DNA of 64,000 nt from Candidatus Thiosymbion ectosymbiont of Catanema sp. Cochon2018 (GCA_011392765.1 WYCW01000003.1:44465-108464), one strand, 5' to 3'. Shown: positions 1 through 9,855, counted from the first letter of the stretch. Notes: generated by a model from the sequence alone, not told the origin. A program made the numbers and translations.

Positions 1-1
1 T

Positions 2-610
2 CTGCAATACGTGGAAGACCTGGGTCTCATCCGGGCCCGTCCACAGCTTGCCATTGCCAACCCCATCTACCGGGAGGTAATCCCACGTACCCTGACCTGG
101 ACCACCCAAGTCCTGATCCCCCAGGAGACTGCTTGGTATATCAAGGAAGACAGACGGCTCGACCTCCCCAAGCTACTGGACGCTTTTCAGCAGTTCTTCC
201 GGGAGAATGGCGACAGCTGGGCGAATCGTTTCGACTACAAGGAGGCCGGTCCGCAATTATTGATGCAATCGTTCCTGCAGCGCATCGTCAACAGCGGCGG
301 GCGCATCGACCGGGAGTACGGGCTGGGGAGGCGTCGCACCGATCTGTTGGTGCAGTGGCCCTTGGATGAGAGCCGGGGCTTCCACGGTCCGGTCCAACGG
401 GCGGTCATCGAGCTCAAGCTCCTGCATAAATCCCTGGAGGAAACGATCAAGAAAGGCCTGGCCCAAACCGCCGATTACATGGATCGGGTGGGCACCGACG
501 AGGGCTATCTGATCGTGTTCGATCGCACCCCGGAGGTGCCCTGGGAAGAAAAGGTCTTGGCTCGGCAACAGCAGTATGAGAAATACCGGATCGGGGTGTG
601 GGGGATGTAA
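2..610 (+). CDS. C-terminal part of an AAA-ATPase-like protein with a PD-(D/E)XK nuclease fold (5' end outside window)
   Basis: The frame is open to the left edge, so only the C-terminal ~200 residues are visible. They begin with a winged-helix-like stretch (DLGLIRARPQLAIANPIYREV) typical of the linker after the ATPase in 'AAA-like domain' proteins. A PD-(D/E)XK-type core follows, with RTDLLV supplying the Asp and AVIELKL supplying the E-x-K, then a QTADYM helix. The usual N-terminal P-loop is not in the window. In this family the ATPase plus nuclease-fold layout is common in abundant accessory proteins whose role is unsettled. The GTG at base 11 offered by the ORF track is internal, because codons upstream continue the family sequence. 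The next large gene is a broken TIR-STAND gene, so this is an accessory region. Confidence 0.75.
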   Translation: MQYVEDLGLIRARPQLAIANPIYREVIPRTLTWTTQVLIPQETAWYIKEDRRLDLPKLLDAFQQFFRENGDSWANRFDYKEAGPQLLMQSFLQRIVNSGGRIDREYGLGRRRTDLLVQWPLDESRGFHGPVQRAVIELKLLHKSLEETIKKGLAQTADYMDRVGTDEGYLIVFDRTPEVPWEEKVLARQQQYEKYRIGVWGM

Positions 611-715
611 GGCAATTTCGGGTTATCGTAGCCTTCATTACCGCGTTGGTGCTCGTTGTCGTCGTGTACGTTAATCGCCATGCATATCGTCGCATCGAAG
701 AGGTGGAGACACATC

Positions 716-778
716 ATGGAATGGCTTGTTATTGCTTCCCTCGCTGCCCTGGTCATCGCCACGGTGTTGGTTGCTTAG
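716..778 (+). CDS. Possible 20-residue single-helix membrane peptide
   Basis: An ATG preceded by GAGGTGGAG opens a 20-codon frame that is almost wholly hydrophobic after MEW and ends in TAG. It is too short for the ORF track. It overlaps a 68-codon frame (598-804) that also starts with a hydrophobic segment. Only one of the two, if either, is real. The good ribosome-binding-like purine run favours the short one. No family is recognised. Confidence 0.25.
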   Translation: MEWLVIASLAALVIATVLVA

Positions 779-871
779 AAGTGGCCTCACACGGGCGCAA
801 GTAGATCGGTTTTCGAGCGGGTGTGTCACGCTTGGGACCTGTTGCGGGGAAGCTAACAAGAATAAGCAACC

Positions 872-3800
872 ATGCATCCACCACCGAGCGATCAGACTTT
901 AGATCCGGGTCAGGACTCGCCACAGCTCTTCATCAGCTACAACTCCCGCGACCATGAACAGGTGGCAGTCGTGCGCAGGCAGCTGTCCGCACGCGGCATC
1001 TCCAGCTTTCTCGATCGTGAGCACCTGATCAAGGGTCTGCCCTGGCCCCAGGCGTTGGAGCGGGCCTTGACCCAGGCCGCGGCGGTGGCAGTCTTTCTGG
1101 GTCCCCATGGCCCCGGTGACTGGCAGTGGATTCCGCCCTGGAGCGTCAGGCCCAGGAGAAAGAGGTTGGCAGGCCTTTTCCTGTTATCCCCATACTGCTT
1201 CCCGAAGCCGATCTGACTGCCAACCCCTTGTTTCTCCATACCTGGGTCGATCTGCGTCGGGATCTTCGAGATCCCCAGGAACTCGCCGGCATAGTCCGCG
1301 CCATCGTCGGAGAAATCAGCCAGATTCGACCGGGCACCTCACACACCGACCCGTGTCCCTATCGCGGATTAGAAGTCTTCCGCGAGGAGGACACCGCCCT
1401 CTTCCGTGGCCGCGAGAAACCTACGGACAAGCTCATCGAGATCGTACACGGCCGTAATCTGGTTGTTGTGGTCGGCTCCTCGGGCAGTGGTAAATCCTCC
1501 CTGGTCCAGGCCGGTCTGTTACCCAGGTTGGACCAACAAAAACCGCCAGCCGAGACCTGGGACGCGGCCATCTTTACGCCGGGGGAGCGTCCCAACCAGC
1601 ACTTGGCCGCCGCCTTGCTGTCATTCATCGAACCCGACCTCAGCGAAGTCAACCAGGAGACTAAGGCCACCAAGCCCGATAAAGACCTGGCCGGGGGCGA
1701 TGTCTCTTTGGAGTTCGTGATCGAGTGGCTCTTGCAAAAGACCAAGGGCATTAACCGCCTGTTGCTGGTGGCCGACCAGTTCGAAGAGCTCTTCACTACC
1801 ACCCCGGCCAACCATCGAGGCCCCTTCATCGCCCGGCTGTTGGAGGTCATTGATCGTACCCGGCTTACGGTAGTGATCACCCTGCGGGCGGATTTCTACG
1901 GCCAGGCCCTGGATCTCAGCCGGGAATTCGCCGACCGGATCGAGCAGGGGATGGTCAATCTGGGCCCCATGACCCGAAAGGAGCTGACGCGGAGCATCCG
2001 CGAGCCTGCTGCCCAGGTCGGCGTGCGGTTCGAGCCGGGCCTGGTGGACAAGATCCTCGACGATGTGACCGACCAGCCCGGCAATCTGCCCCTGCTCGAA
2101 TTCGCTCTTACCGAGCTTTGGGAGCAGCGGCAAGACAATGTGATGACCCACATCGAGTATCGGGCCATCGGCGGCGTTACCGGATCGATCACCAAGCGCG
2201 CGGAGTCTGTGTACGGGAAGTTCTCGGACGAACAACAACAAGTAACTCGACGCCTCTTTACCCGGCTGGTGCAGGTAGCAAGTGCGGAAGAAGACAATCA
2301 GGACACCCGCCGCCGGGTCGCACTCGCGGAGCTGGAGCCGGCCACGAGGCCCATCGTGCTGGCGCTGGTCCGGGCTAGGTTCCTGATCATCAACGACGAT
2401 ACCCCGGCCATTACCGCCGAACCGGAAACGGATGACATTCCAACCGAGCAACAACCGGCGGCCACGGCCAGGCAGGGCACCACGGTCGAAATAGCCCATG
2501 AGGCATTGATCCGGGGTTGGGACCAGCTGCGTGGCTGGCTCAATCAGGACCGGGAATTCTTGCTTTGGCGCCAGCGGCTGGATCAGGCCCAGACCCGCTG
2601 GGACCAGATGCAGCAAGACCCAGGCTCCCTGCTGCGGGGCGCCGCCCTCACCGAGGCCGAAGGCTGGCTGCACCAGCGACCTCAGGAGATCAATGCCGAT
2701 GAACGGACATTCATCCAGGCAGGTCTCACCGAACGCACCCGAGAGCAGCAAACATAGGAACGGCGCCGCCGGAATCTGATTTGGGGCTTGGCGACCGGAC
2801 TTCTGATCGCGGTTGGGTTGGCCCTCTTCGCATTCTTCCAATGGGACCGGGCAGAGACCCACGCGGATAATGCACGCAAGGCACAATCACAGGCCGAAGA
2901 GCAGACCCGGTTGGTGCAAAGGGGCGCCTGTAATGTCCAGTTGGAACGGGTTCAGGATCTGTGGCGACAGTATCCGAATCAGGCCCTAGAACTGTTGAAG
3001 GACACCGACCGCTGCCCGGTGGAGTTGCGCGATTTTACCTGGCGCTTCTTTCGCCGGCTGTGCACGCCAGATTACGTTATCCTCCGAGGCCACACCAATT
3101 TGGTTATCTCCGTGGCGTTCGCTCCTGACGGACAGATCCTGGCCTCGGCGAGCCAGGACAAAACCGTTAGGCTATGGGATGTCGAGACCGGTAAGCTACG
3201 CGCTACCCTTCGGGGTCACACTGGTGGGGTTAGCTCCGTGGATTTCTCACCCGACGGACGGATACTGGCCTCGGTGAGCGAGGACAACACCATCAGGCTA
3301 TGGGATGTCGAGACCAGTCAGCTGCGCGCCACCCTCACGGGCTACGCTGGCACGGTTGCCTCCGGGACCTTCGCTACGGTTGCCTCGGTAGCGTTCGCTC
3401 CCGACGGCCATATCCTGGCCTCGGCGAGCAAGGACCAGACTGTTAGGCTCTGGGATACCGAGACCGGTCAGTTACACGCTACCTTCCAGGACCACGCTGG
3501 CGCGGTTGCTCCTATCGCCTTCACTATTGTTGCTCCTTTGGCTTTCGATCCCGAGGGGCACATCTTGGCCTCGACGAGCGGGAACGAGACCATCAAGCTG
3601 TGGGATGCCAAGACCGGCCAGCTACACGCCACCCTCCAGAGTCATTTGTCCGTTACCTCGATGGCCTTCGCTCCCGATGGACGGATCCTGGCCTCGGCTG
3701 GCCTGGATACAACCATCAAGCTGTGGGATGTCGAGACTGGCCAGATACGTACCACCTTCCAAGATGATAACTATAAGGCTCCCCTCTCCATAGCCTTTGA

Positions 3801-4914
3801 TCCCGATGGCCGAATCCTGGCCTCGGCGAACCTGGACAAGACCATCAAGCTGTGGGATGTCGAGACCAGCCAGATACGCGCCACCCTCCAGGATCAAACC
3901 AGCTTGGTTACCTCCGTAACCTTCGCTCCCGACGGTAATACTCTGGCTTCGGCGGGTGGGGATACTATCAAGCTGTGGGACCTCGGCAGTAGTCATCTGC
4001 GCGACCCTCTTCGAGACCAAGCCATCATGAAAGTAACCTCGGTGGCCTTCGCTCCTGATGATCGTATTTTGGCCTCGGCAAGTTTGGATGGGACCATCAA
4101 GTTGTGGGATGTCGAGACCGGCCAGCTGGGTGCTACCCTACGGGGCCACTCCGTCGGGGTTAGCTCCATGGTTTTCGCTCCCGATGGCCGTAGCCTGGTA
4201 TCGGCGGGCTGGGACGAGATCATCATGTGGGATGCCGAGACCGGCCAGATACGCGCCACCCTCCAAGACCACACCGATATGGTTGAGGCCGTGGCCTTTG
4301 CCCCTAACGGTCGCATTCTAGCCTCGGCGAGCCGGGACCAGACTATCAAGCTATGGGATCTCAAAACCGACCGGGTGCGCGCCACCCTCCAGGGTCATAC
4401 CGGGTGGGTTAACTCCGTAGCTTTCGCTCCTGACGGCCTTAGCCTGGCTTCGGCAGGCGGGGACAACACCATCAAGCTGTGGGATGTCGAAACCGGCCAG
4501 CTACGTGCTACCCTCAAGGGCCACACCGACAGTGTTGGGTCCGTGGCATTCGCTCCCGATGGCCGTAGCCTAGCCTCGACGAGTCAGGACAACACGATCA
4601 AGCTGTGGGATGTCGAGCGCGGCCAGTTACGAGCCACCCTTCGGGGCCATACCAATGGGGTTTTTTCTGTGGATTTCGCACCCGACGGCCGCACCCTGGC
4701 CTCGTCGAGCTCGGACAGTACTATCAAGTTGTGGGATCCCGAGACCGGCCAGCTACGCGCCACCCTCCAGGGTCATACCGGATGGGTTGTCTCCGTGGCC
4801 TTCAGTCCTGATGGCAGTACCCTGGCCTCAGCGAGTAGGGACGGTGCCATCAGGCTGTGGGAGGCTGAGGGAAGTAGGAATGATGAACCGAGAAAAGGGG
4901 CCAGGCTCAATTAA
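872..4914 (+). pseudogene. TIR-STAND NTPase-transmembrane-WD40 protein, broken by one frameshift and one amber codon
   Basis: Three adjacent frames make one ~1,350-residue protein. The first (872-1216) is a TIR domain (LFISYNSRDHEQV, FLDREHL, AVFLGPHGPGDWQ). It loses frame near 1126, where the next frame continues with DSALERQAQEKE. The second (1126-2757) is an nSTAND-type NTPase with Walker A GSSGSGKSSLV and Walker B LLLVADQFEELF. A TAG at 2755-2757 interrupts it; the third frame (to 4914) is in the same phase and continues with ERRRRNLIWG, a transmembrane helix and 14 WD40 repeats (TIKLWD motif), enough for two seven-bladed propellers. CAG to TAG would explain the stop. In intact relatives the propeller is the sensor, the STAND module the switch and TIR the effector. 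Here the TIR is uncoupled, so the gene is probably inactive unless both lesions are sequencing errors. Confidence 0.85.
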
Positions 4915-4942
4915 GTTTCCAGCCAATAAAAAGGGGAAAATC

Positions 4943-5122
4943 ATGGAATGGACCGATGTAATGCACAATCCTTTCCTTAAGGATCTGCCGTTCAAGATCG
5001 AGCTTGACAAGTGGGGCAAGATTCTCATGAGCCCTGCCGGCAACAATCACGGTAGACTCCAATACGAAGTCGGCTCGTTTATCGACAAGAATAAAGGTAG
5101 CGGCAAAGTCATTATGGAATGT
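4943..5122 (+). pseudogene. Uma2-family (DUF820) nuclease, N-terminal fragment
   Basis: ATG at 4943 after AAAAGGGGAAAA starts 60 codons (MEWTDVMHNPFLKDLPFKIE ... GKVIMEC) that match the opening of Uma2 proteins. The frame then runs into unrelated sequence and loses the catalytic half, so this is a relic. It lies between the WD40 pseudogene and the convergent end of the nif-side hypothetical gene. Two complete Uma2 genes occur at 27.0 and 30.3 kb. Confidence 0.7.
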
Positions 5123-5174
5123 GCCCTTTATTCCAATGCGGTTCAAACTATTCCGCGGTCAAGGAAAAAGGAGG

Positions 5175-6104
5175 TCATACGCTGTAAGGAGCGTCGCACC
5201 AATCCTGCAGCACTGCGCTATCCCACGCCGGCAGATAGTCGAAGTCGCCCATCAGATCCGCATGCACCGCCGTGGCCAGTTCGTGGGAGACCTGCCTCCG
5301 GGTCAGCATGTGGAAGTACCAGGCAAAGTGGTAGCCGATGCGCCGGTCGAAGCCGTGGATCAGGTTGGCAAGGTCTGCACCGCGGGTGACGATTTCGGCG
5401 GGCAGGTTCGGGATCTCTCCGTTCGCCAGCAGGATCGGCTTGGCGCTCAGCCGGTCGTCGCCCTGGGTGTCCCGATAGTCGCGGATGCCCAAGATCCAAT
5501 GGTCGCAGAAGCAGGTGGATTCGCTGGCACTGCTGCGATCCCAATCGCCCAGGAAACGCCGGATGTTTGCGCTCGCGTCTTCCGAATCGATGAAGTCCGC
5601 CACCTGTACGAGGCGGCGGAACAGCAGGCGCGGCGGCGCCACCGGCTCGGAGGCCAGGCGTGGGAAATCCAGGGGATCGATGAAGTCTTCGAGATCCTCC
5701 GGCGTCCAGTCCGGGGTCCACAGGGGCCGTTCGATGACTTCCTGAACCTGCTCGACCTCGATTTGGATGTAGTCCCGCGCCCGTTCTCCGGTGACCGCCG
5801 TGAGGTAGTGGGTACGGCCTTCCAGTCTGGTCACGAAGCCGCTGCTCGCGGCGCACTTGTCCATTAGCCGCTCCAGGTCGCCACCGGACTGCTCCTGCGC
5901 CCAGGTGTCGATATGTTGGACTACGGGTCGGTAGTCCGCGTCCACGACGCCGCCGAGGCGGTGCCACCCGGTCCGGGTCATGGCGTGGCGTAGCACAAGC
6001 TCCGGGACCTGTTCCTGCAGCCGGGCCAGGATGGCCGGCGGCGAGACGGATGTCAGCTCCCGGTTACAGGCGTTAGCGATGCGCGACTGAATGGTGGTTA
6101 ACAT
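5175..6104 (-). CDS. Nif-cluster-associated protein of unknown function (309 aa)
   Basis: A 309-residue soluble protein with no signal peptide or membrane helix and no motif I recognise. It is rich in acidic and aromatic residues (IRRFLGDWDRSSASES, GYHFAWYFHMLTRRQ). It starts 39 bases after the stop of the NafY-like gene on the same strand and is the last gene of the nif transcription unit seen here, so a role in nitrogenase maturation or protection is plausible but only inferred. I compared it with remembered DraT (dinitrogenase reductase ADP-ribosyltransferase) features and see no match. Confidence 0.7.
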   Translation of the reverse strand: MLTTIQSRIANACNRELTSVSPPAILARLQEQVPELVLRHAMTRTGWHRLGGVVDADYRPVVQHIDTWAQEQSGGDLERLMDKCAASSGFVTRLEGRTHYLTAVTGERARDYIQIEVEQVQEVIERPLWTPDWTPEDLEDFIDPLDFPRLASEPVAPPRLLFRRLVQVADFIDSEDASANIRRFLGDWDRSSASESTCFCDHWILGIRDYRDTQGDDRLSAKPILLANGEIPNLPAEIVTRGADLANLIHGFDRRIGYHFAWYFHMLTRRQVSHELATAVHADLMGDFDYLPAWDSAVLQDWCDAPYSV

Positions 6105-6143
6105 ATGAAATGAATCCGCAGATTGTTGGTCCCGAATGAGGGA

Positions 6144-6641
6144 TCACGGCTCACATTCTTGGGGTCCAAAGCGGATGCGTTCCTCGGGTGGCCGCCCCAT
6201 GATCTTGGCCAGCCACGGCGGTACCTTCGACGCCAATACCTGTCGCAGAGCAATGATGCGCTCGCGGGCAGGACCCCCTTGCGTATCCTTGATCGGGTGG
6301 ATGTTCGCCCTGATTACCTGTGCTGCCGCCGGACCGCCGATGGAGGCGACGTAGAGGATTTGGCAATCCCCGATCAGCCCTACCCGGTAGGCGGTCTTGT
6401 CCTCGGCATGCGCATCCTCGGGTACGCGGACCTCGATCAGTCGGTCCTCCTGGGCCGATACTTGGTAGATCAGGAAACGCTCGGCACGGCCGAAGTGTCC
6501 GTCGAGCAGGTCGCCGGTGTCCGACGCGCAGGCGACGCGGATCGAATCCGGCATGTCTCCTTCCGCGTAGGATTCGACCGGCGGCAGGTCCCGCATCTTC
6601 AGGGCGGCGGCGTGCCCAATGAGGGTGGATTTCAGGGTCAT
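6144..6641 (-). CDS. nafY: NafY/NifX-type FeMo-cofactor-binding protein
   Basis: A 165-residue protein from ATG 6641 (MTLKSTLIGH). The ORF track extends it to 7145 through the TGGAC repeat, which is not credible. The core IRVACASDTGDLLDGHFGRA with a following RFLIYQVS strand is the dinitrogenase iron-molybdenum cofactor-binding fold. The GHFG segment carries the histidine region used by the family. The protein ends with a helical tail (VPPWLAKIMGRPPEERIRFG) characteristic of nif-linked members. Family proteins bind FeMo-co or its precursor and escort it to apo-NifDK. Downstream of nifT and the ferredoxin is the usual position for nafY/nifY. Confidence 0.82.
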   Translation of the reverse strand: MTLKSTLIGHAAALKMRDLPPVESYAEGDMPDSIRVACASDTGDLLDGHFGRAERFLIYQVSAQEDRLIEVRVPEDAHAEDKTAYRVGLIGDCQILYVASIGGPAAAQVIRANIHPIKDTQGGPARERIIALRQVLASKVPPWLAKIMGRPPEERIRFGPQECEP

Positions 6642-6642
6642 T

Positions 6643-6945
6643 GCCGTGGACCACATGGATGGCATGAGGGTAGCCCAATAGACAACATGGACAATATGGA
6701 CTGCATGGACTGGGGGGCATATGCAACCCCCGGTCCACACAGTCCACTTAGTCCATGTAGTCCACGGCGGCTGCCACCCCAGCTGGATGTCGGGCACGGG
6801 GCATACCGCTGCCCTGGACCGGAAGGACGGCATGAGGATAACCCAATGGACAACATGGACAATATGGACTGCATGGACTGGGGGGCATATGCAACCCCCG
6901 GTCCACACAGTCCATCTGGTCCATGTAGTCCACGGCGGCTGCCGC
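6643..6945. repeat. Two tandem copies of the TGGAC 9-mer hairpin element
   Basis: Two ~130-base copies (about 6643-6777 and 6816-6945) sit head to tail between the ferredoxin and nafY. Each has one arm of TGGAC-type 9-base units (ATGGACAAT, ATGGACTGC), a short palindromic centre around GGGGGGCATATGCAACCCCC and an opposite arm of GTCCA units. Because the unit is nine bases, every frame yields periodic peptides such as MDNMDCMD. The same element recurs at 9.64, 14.54, 21.86, 34.08 and 47.08 kb. Confidence 0.85.
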
Positions 6946-6972
6946 CATTGCTTTCGGTGAACACAGCCCACC

Positions 6973-7167
6973 CTACGCCGGGACGATGCAGTCGTCTTCC
7001 ATACAAGCATCGACGCATTGGGGCATGTCGGACTCGCCTTCGCACTCGGTGCAGGTCTCGGCATCGATCTTGTAGACGCCCTTGAAAGGCGTGATGGATT
7101 TGGTCGGGCAAAGCGGCTCGCAGTCGCCACAGGCGGTGCAGACATCGCGCACGATCTGGAAGGCCAT
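6973..7167 (-). CDS. fdxN: Nif-associated 2[4Fe-4S] ferredoxin (FdxN type)
   Basis: A 64-residue protein from ATG 7167 with AGGAG seven bases upstream; the longer frame in the track has no support. It holds two cluster motifs: CTACGDCEPLCP, and a second of the extended kind found in nif ferredoxins, CTECEGESDMPQC followed by CMEDDC. Such ferredoxins supply electrons to NifH or to cofactor assembly. It lies 62 bases after nifT on the same strand and precedes nafY, so it should be transcribed with nifHDKT. Confidence 0.88.
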   Translation of the reverse strand: MAFQIVRDVCTACGDCEPLCPTKSITPFKGVYKIDAETCTECEGESDMPQCVDACMEDDCIVPA

Positions 7168-7229
7168 GATGGATCTCCTGGTTTGACTGGCAGTCGGAAA
7201 ACCTGCGCCGGTATGGGTCAGGGTCGGCG

Positions 7230-7445
7230 TCAATCCCCGCGCCTGAAGCGCAGGGTGATCGGAAACTCGGGCCGCGGGTGTACCGGGTCGATGTACCACT
7301 TGGAGCCGTCCGCAAGTTCCACCGTCCCGCCCCAGGCGGACTTTGTGTCCACCTCCACCGCGGTGACGGTCTCTTCCAGGTCCTTCTTTGCGACATAGAA
7401 GAGCAGATCTCCGGCATCGTTGGTCCTGATCATTACGTTGGGCAT
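7230..7445 (-). CDS. nifT: NifT/FixU family protein
   Basis: A 71-residue protein starting at MPNVMIR (ATG 7445); the upstream ATG in the track would add MGARY, which the family lacks. KSAWGGTVELADGSKWYIDP is the recognisable family core. NifT is small and non-essential; it usually follows nifK. Here it is separated from nifK by 512 bases carrying a foreign AT-rich relic, which may affect its co-transcription. Confidence 0.88.
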   Translation of the reverse strand: MPNVMIRTNDAGDLLFYVAKKDLEETVTAVEVDTKSAWGGTVELADGSKWYIDPVHPRPEFPITLRFRRGD

Positions 7446-7516
7446 GTAACGTGCTCCCACATGTCTCTGTTCGGCGTTATTCGGCGTTGGTTGTGGGGTC
7501 TGACTGGATTGATTTG

Positions 7517-7775
7517 TTATGTTTCTGAAGCCTGATCAAAAGCTCTGAACTGATTGATGTGATCCCAACTAAAATCTAGTAGATTATCTGGTTTATAAAC
7601 TAATGGTTCAACAATATCAAAAAATTCAACAATAGCCCTCATAGACTTTTTCAAAAACTCTTCATTCATAGCCAACCTGTCATCATCTAGAATGATTAAG
7701 CCGGAGTTTTCTTCGGCTATTTTACGAACTTTAGTTTTTTGATCTGAATACGTTAAGTAACCATCGCAATGAGCT
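7517..7775 (-). pseudogene. AT-rich relic of a foreign gene (C-terminal ~85 codons)
   Basis: The minus strand reads as a coherent protein tail without a start: DGYLTYSDQKTKVRKIAEEN, then SGLIILDDDRLAMNEEFLKK, and a tail ending in DQASET and TAA. An in-frame stop lies just upstream. Codon choice is A/T-rich, unlike the flanking nif genes, so this is a truncated insert from another source. I do not recognise the family. It is absent from the ORF track because no usable start remains. The rest of the nifT-nifK gap (to 7957) holds common intergenic repeat sequence only. Confidence 0.6.
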
Positions 7776-7957
7776 ATTCAGTTTCTTTGCATCCCCGACT
7801 GTTCGGTAGGATGCACAAAGCGAAGCGTGCCCATCAATAGATTGGTGCCACCTCTTAAGCCAAGCAGCGTGCCTGACCCGAAACATCGCATGTTAGGCAT
7901 GCCCGCCGTCCAAAGATGCGGTTCGCGCCGTCCCTGGCGTTCACCACATCCTACGGA

Positions 7958-9529
7958 TCACCGAATCAGGTCATAGTTGTAATCGGTGACGCCCATCTCT
8001 CGGGTCTCTTCATCGAGCCGCTCCAGCACGGCATTGACCAGGGTGGTCAACAGGTACATGGCGCCCTCGTAGCCCAGAGTGGTCATCCGGTGCAGGTGGT
8101 GGCGGTCGAAGATCGGAAACCCGATGCGGATCAGCGGGACTTCGTGCGCCTTGCCTTTATGCAGGGTGTCACGCTGGATGAACTTGCCGTAGGAGTTGCC
8201 GATCATGAAATCCGGCTTGTCGGTGAACATCAGCGAGCGAAAGTGCCACAGGTCCTTGCCGGTATGGACCTGGGTGTTGCGACCGTATGGAGATTCGGCA
8301 CACAGCTGCTCCAGGGCCTTCCTGTAGCGCTTATTGGCGTGATTGACCAGCACATGGGTCGGCTCGGCCCCCAGCTCCAGCAGGAACTTGGTAAGCCCCA
8401 AGGCGAAATCGGCATCGCCGTAGAGTGCGAACTTTTTGCCGTGCAGCCAGGCATGGCTGTCGGTCATCATGTCCACCAGGCGGCCGCGCTCCTTGGTCAG
8501 GGACGCGGGGATCGGCTTGCCCGTGAGCGCGGAGACCTGCATCAGAAAGGCGTCGGTCCAGGCCAGACCCATCGGGATATTGATTTCGGTGGCGGGCTGA
8601 CGCCAGGTGCCCTTGACGAACTTTCTGGACTTTACGGACTGCCAGGGCTGTAGAAACAAAGTGTCGATGGCGTTGGGCGCGTCCTTCATCTCCTCCATAC
8701 CGGTGCCGCCGTCGTACATGCGGTACTCGCCGTCCGCCGGTGTATCCAGCACCTCGGTAGGATCGCACAGCAGGCTGTAATCGACGCCCATTTCCCGCAG
8801 CATGCGGTGCATGACCCGGTAGTTGCCGAGATAGGTCTCGAAGCCGGGAACCAGGTTGAGCTTACCGTTGGAGCCTACCTCCTTGTCGTCCATCGCGTTG
8901 AGCGTGAAGTAGCGCTGAATCCCCTCGAACATATTGTCCCAGCCGGTGGTGTGACTGCCCACGAAGCTCGGGGTATGGGCAAAGGGGATCGGAAACTCCG
9001 GCTCGATGTGCCCCTCCTTCTTGGCATTGCCGATGAAGGCGTTGAGATCATCGCCGATGACCTCGGCCATGCAGGTCGTGGAGACCGCGATCATCTCCGG
9101 CTTATACAGGGCCTTGGCGTTCGCCAGACCCTCGAACAGGTTCTTCTGGCCGCCGAAGACCGCCGCGTCTTCGGTCATGGAGTCGGAGACGCAGGCCACC
9201 GGCTCCTTGAAGTGACGGTTGAAGTAGGTACGGAAGTAGGCCACGCACCCCTGGGAGCCGTGCACATAGGGCAGGGTCTTCTCGAAACCGAGCGCGCAGA
9301 GCACGGCCCCCAGGGGCTGGCAGGCCTTGGCCGGGTTGATGGTCAGGGCCTGGCGCTGGAAGTTGAGTTCCTGGTATTCCTCGGTCGTGGTCCACCGGAA
9401 CACCTCTTCCATCCGCTCCGGGTCGTGGCATTCTTCGACCCGGGCCCGCTTTTTGGCGAGGTCTTCCCGGTAGTCGTCGGCACGGAACAAGGGGTAGCTC
9501 GGCTTGATGTCTGCGACTGTCTGGCTCAT
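7958..9529 (-). CDS. nifK: Nitrogenase MoFe protein beta chain
   Basis: A 523-residue NifK starting at MSQTVADIKPSY (ATG 9529, GGAG upstream); the 31 extra residues in the track frame are upstream noise. P-cluster cysteines sit in CQPLGAVLCALGF, GSQGCVAYFRTYFNRHFKEP and STTCMAEVIGDD. The length is normal for group I NifK, and the C-terminal DYNYDLIR ending is typical. It forms the alpha2-beta2 dinitrogenase with NifD. The 326-base gap to nifD, which contains a TGGAC hairpin element, is unusually long for this pair. Confidence 0.97.
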   Translation of the reverse strand: MSQTVADIKPSYPLFRADDYREDLAKKRARVEECHDPERMEEVFRWTTTEEYQELNFQRQALTINPAKACQPLGAVLCALGFEKTLPYVHGSQGCVAYFRTYFNRHFKEPVACVSDSMTEDAAVFGGQKNLFEGLANAKALYKPEMIAVSTTCMAEVIGDDLNAFIGNAKKEGHIEPEFPIPFAHTPSFVGSHTTGWDNMFEGIQRYFTLNAMDDKEVGSNGKLNLVPGFETYLGNYRVMHRMLREMGVDYSLLCDPTEVLDTPADGEYRMYDGGTGMEEMKDAPNAIDTLFLQPWQSVKSRKFVKGTWRQPATEINIPMGLAWTDAFLMQVSALTGKPIPASLTKERGRLVDMMTDSHAWLHGKKFALYGDADFALGLTKFLLELGAEPTHVLVNHANKRYRKALEQLCAESPYGRNTQVHTGKDLWHFRSLMFTDKPDFMIGNSYGKFIQRDTLHKGKAHEVPLIRIGFPIFDRHHLHRMTTLGYEGAMYLLTTLVNAVLERLDEETREMGVTDYNYDLIR

Positions 9530-9637
9530 GCGTGGTCTCCTGCCGCCCCGCTGATCCGCGGACGGACGGCAACATCGATGGTCATGTCCATAGCGCGGGC
9601 GAAGTAGGTCGGGCAAAGGCACCAGGGACGGTGGCAG

Positions 9638-9775
9638 CCGCCGTGGACTACATGGACTAAGTGGACCATGTGGACTAGGGGTCGCTGTGTGCCCCCGAGT
9701 CCATGCAGTCCATACTGTCCATGTTGTCTATTGGGCTACCCTCATGCCGTCCATGCGGTCCACGGCAGCGTGCCC
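9638..9775. repeat. TGGAC 9-mer hairpin element in the nifD-nifK gap
   Basis: The left arm has four 9-base units (TGGACTACA, TGGACTAAG, TGGACCATG, TGGACTAGG), a GC-rich centre, and a right arm of GTCCATGCA, GTCCATACT, GTCCATGTT units, flanked by GCAGCCGCCG on the left. A transcript could fold into a long stem between the nifD and nifK reading frames. Confidence 0.85.
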
Positions 9776-9855
9776 AATATCGACCTTGCGTTGGGCACGC
9801 CGCACCGTCCCTGGCGCGTCTTTGCCCAACCTACATGTATGCGGTCGATCCACCT

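Noticed and set aside
598-804. 68-aa ORF with an N-terminal hydrophobic segment
   Set aside because: The GTG start lies inside the preceding gene and the second half overlaps the better-placed 20-codon frame; kept only as an alternative to that feature.
5121-5867. 248-aa plus-strand ORF
   Set aside because: It is antisense to the 309-aa nif-side gene and begins inside the Uma2 relic; no ribosome-binding site or family.
5175-6104. DraT (NAD-dinitrogen-reductase ADP-ribosyltransferase) for the nif-side gene
   Set aside because: I do not see the DraT sequence features I remember, and no draG adjoins it.
6643-6945. Possible CRISPR array in the TGGAC repeats
   Set aside because: Units are 9 bases with no 20-40-base spacers, and the two arms are inverted. 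No cas gene is seen.
6638-7417. Long minus-strand frames through 6.6-7.1 kb (333 and 259 aa)
   Set aside because: They are open only because the 9-base TGGAC units keep frame. The real genes are nafY from 6641 and the ferredoxin from 7167.
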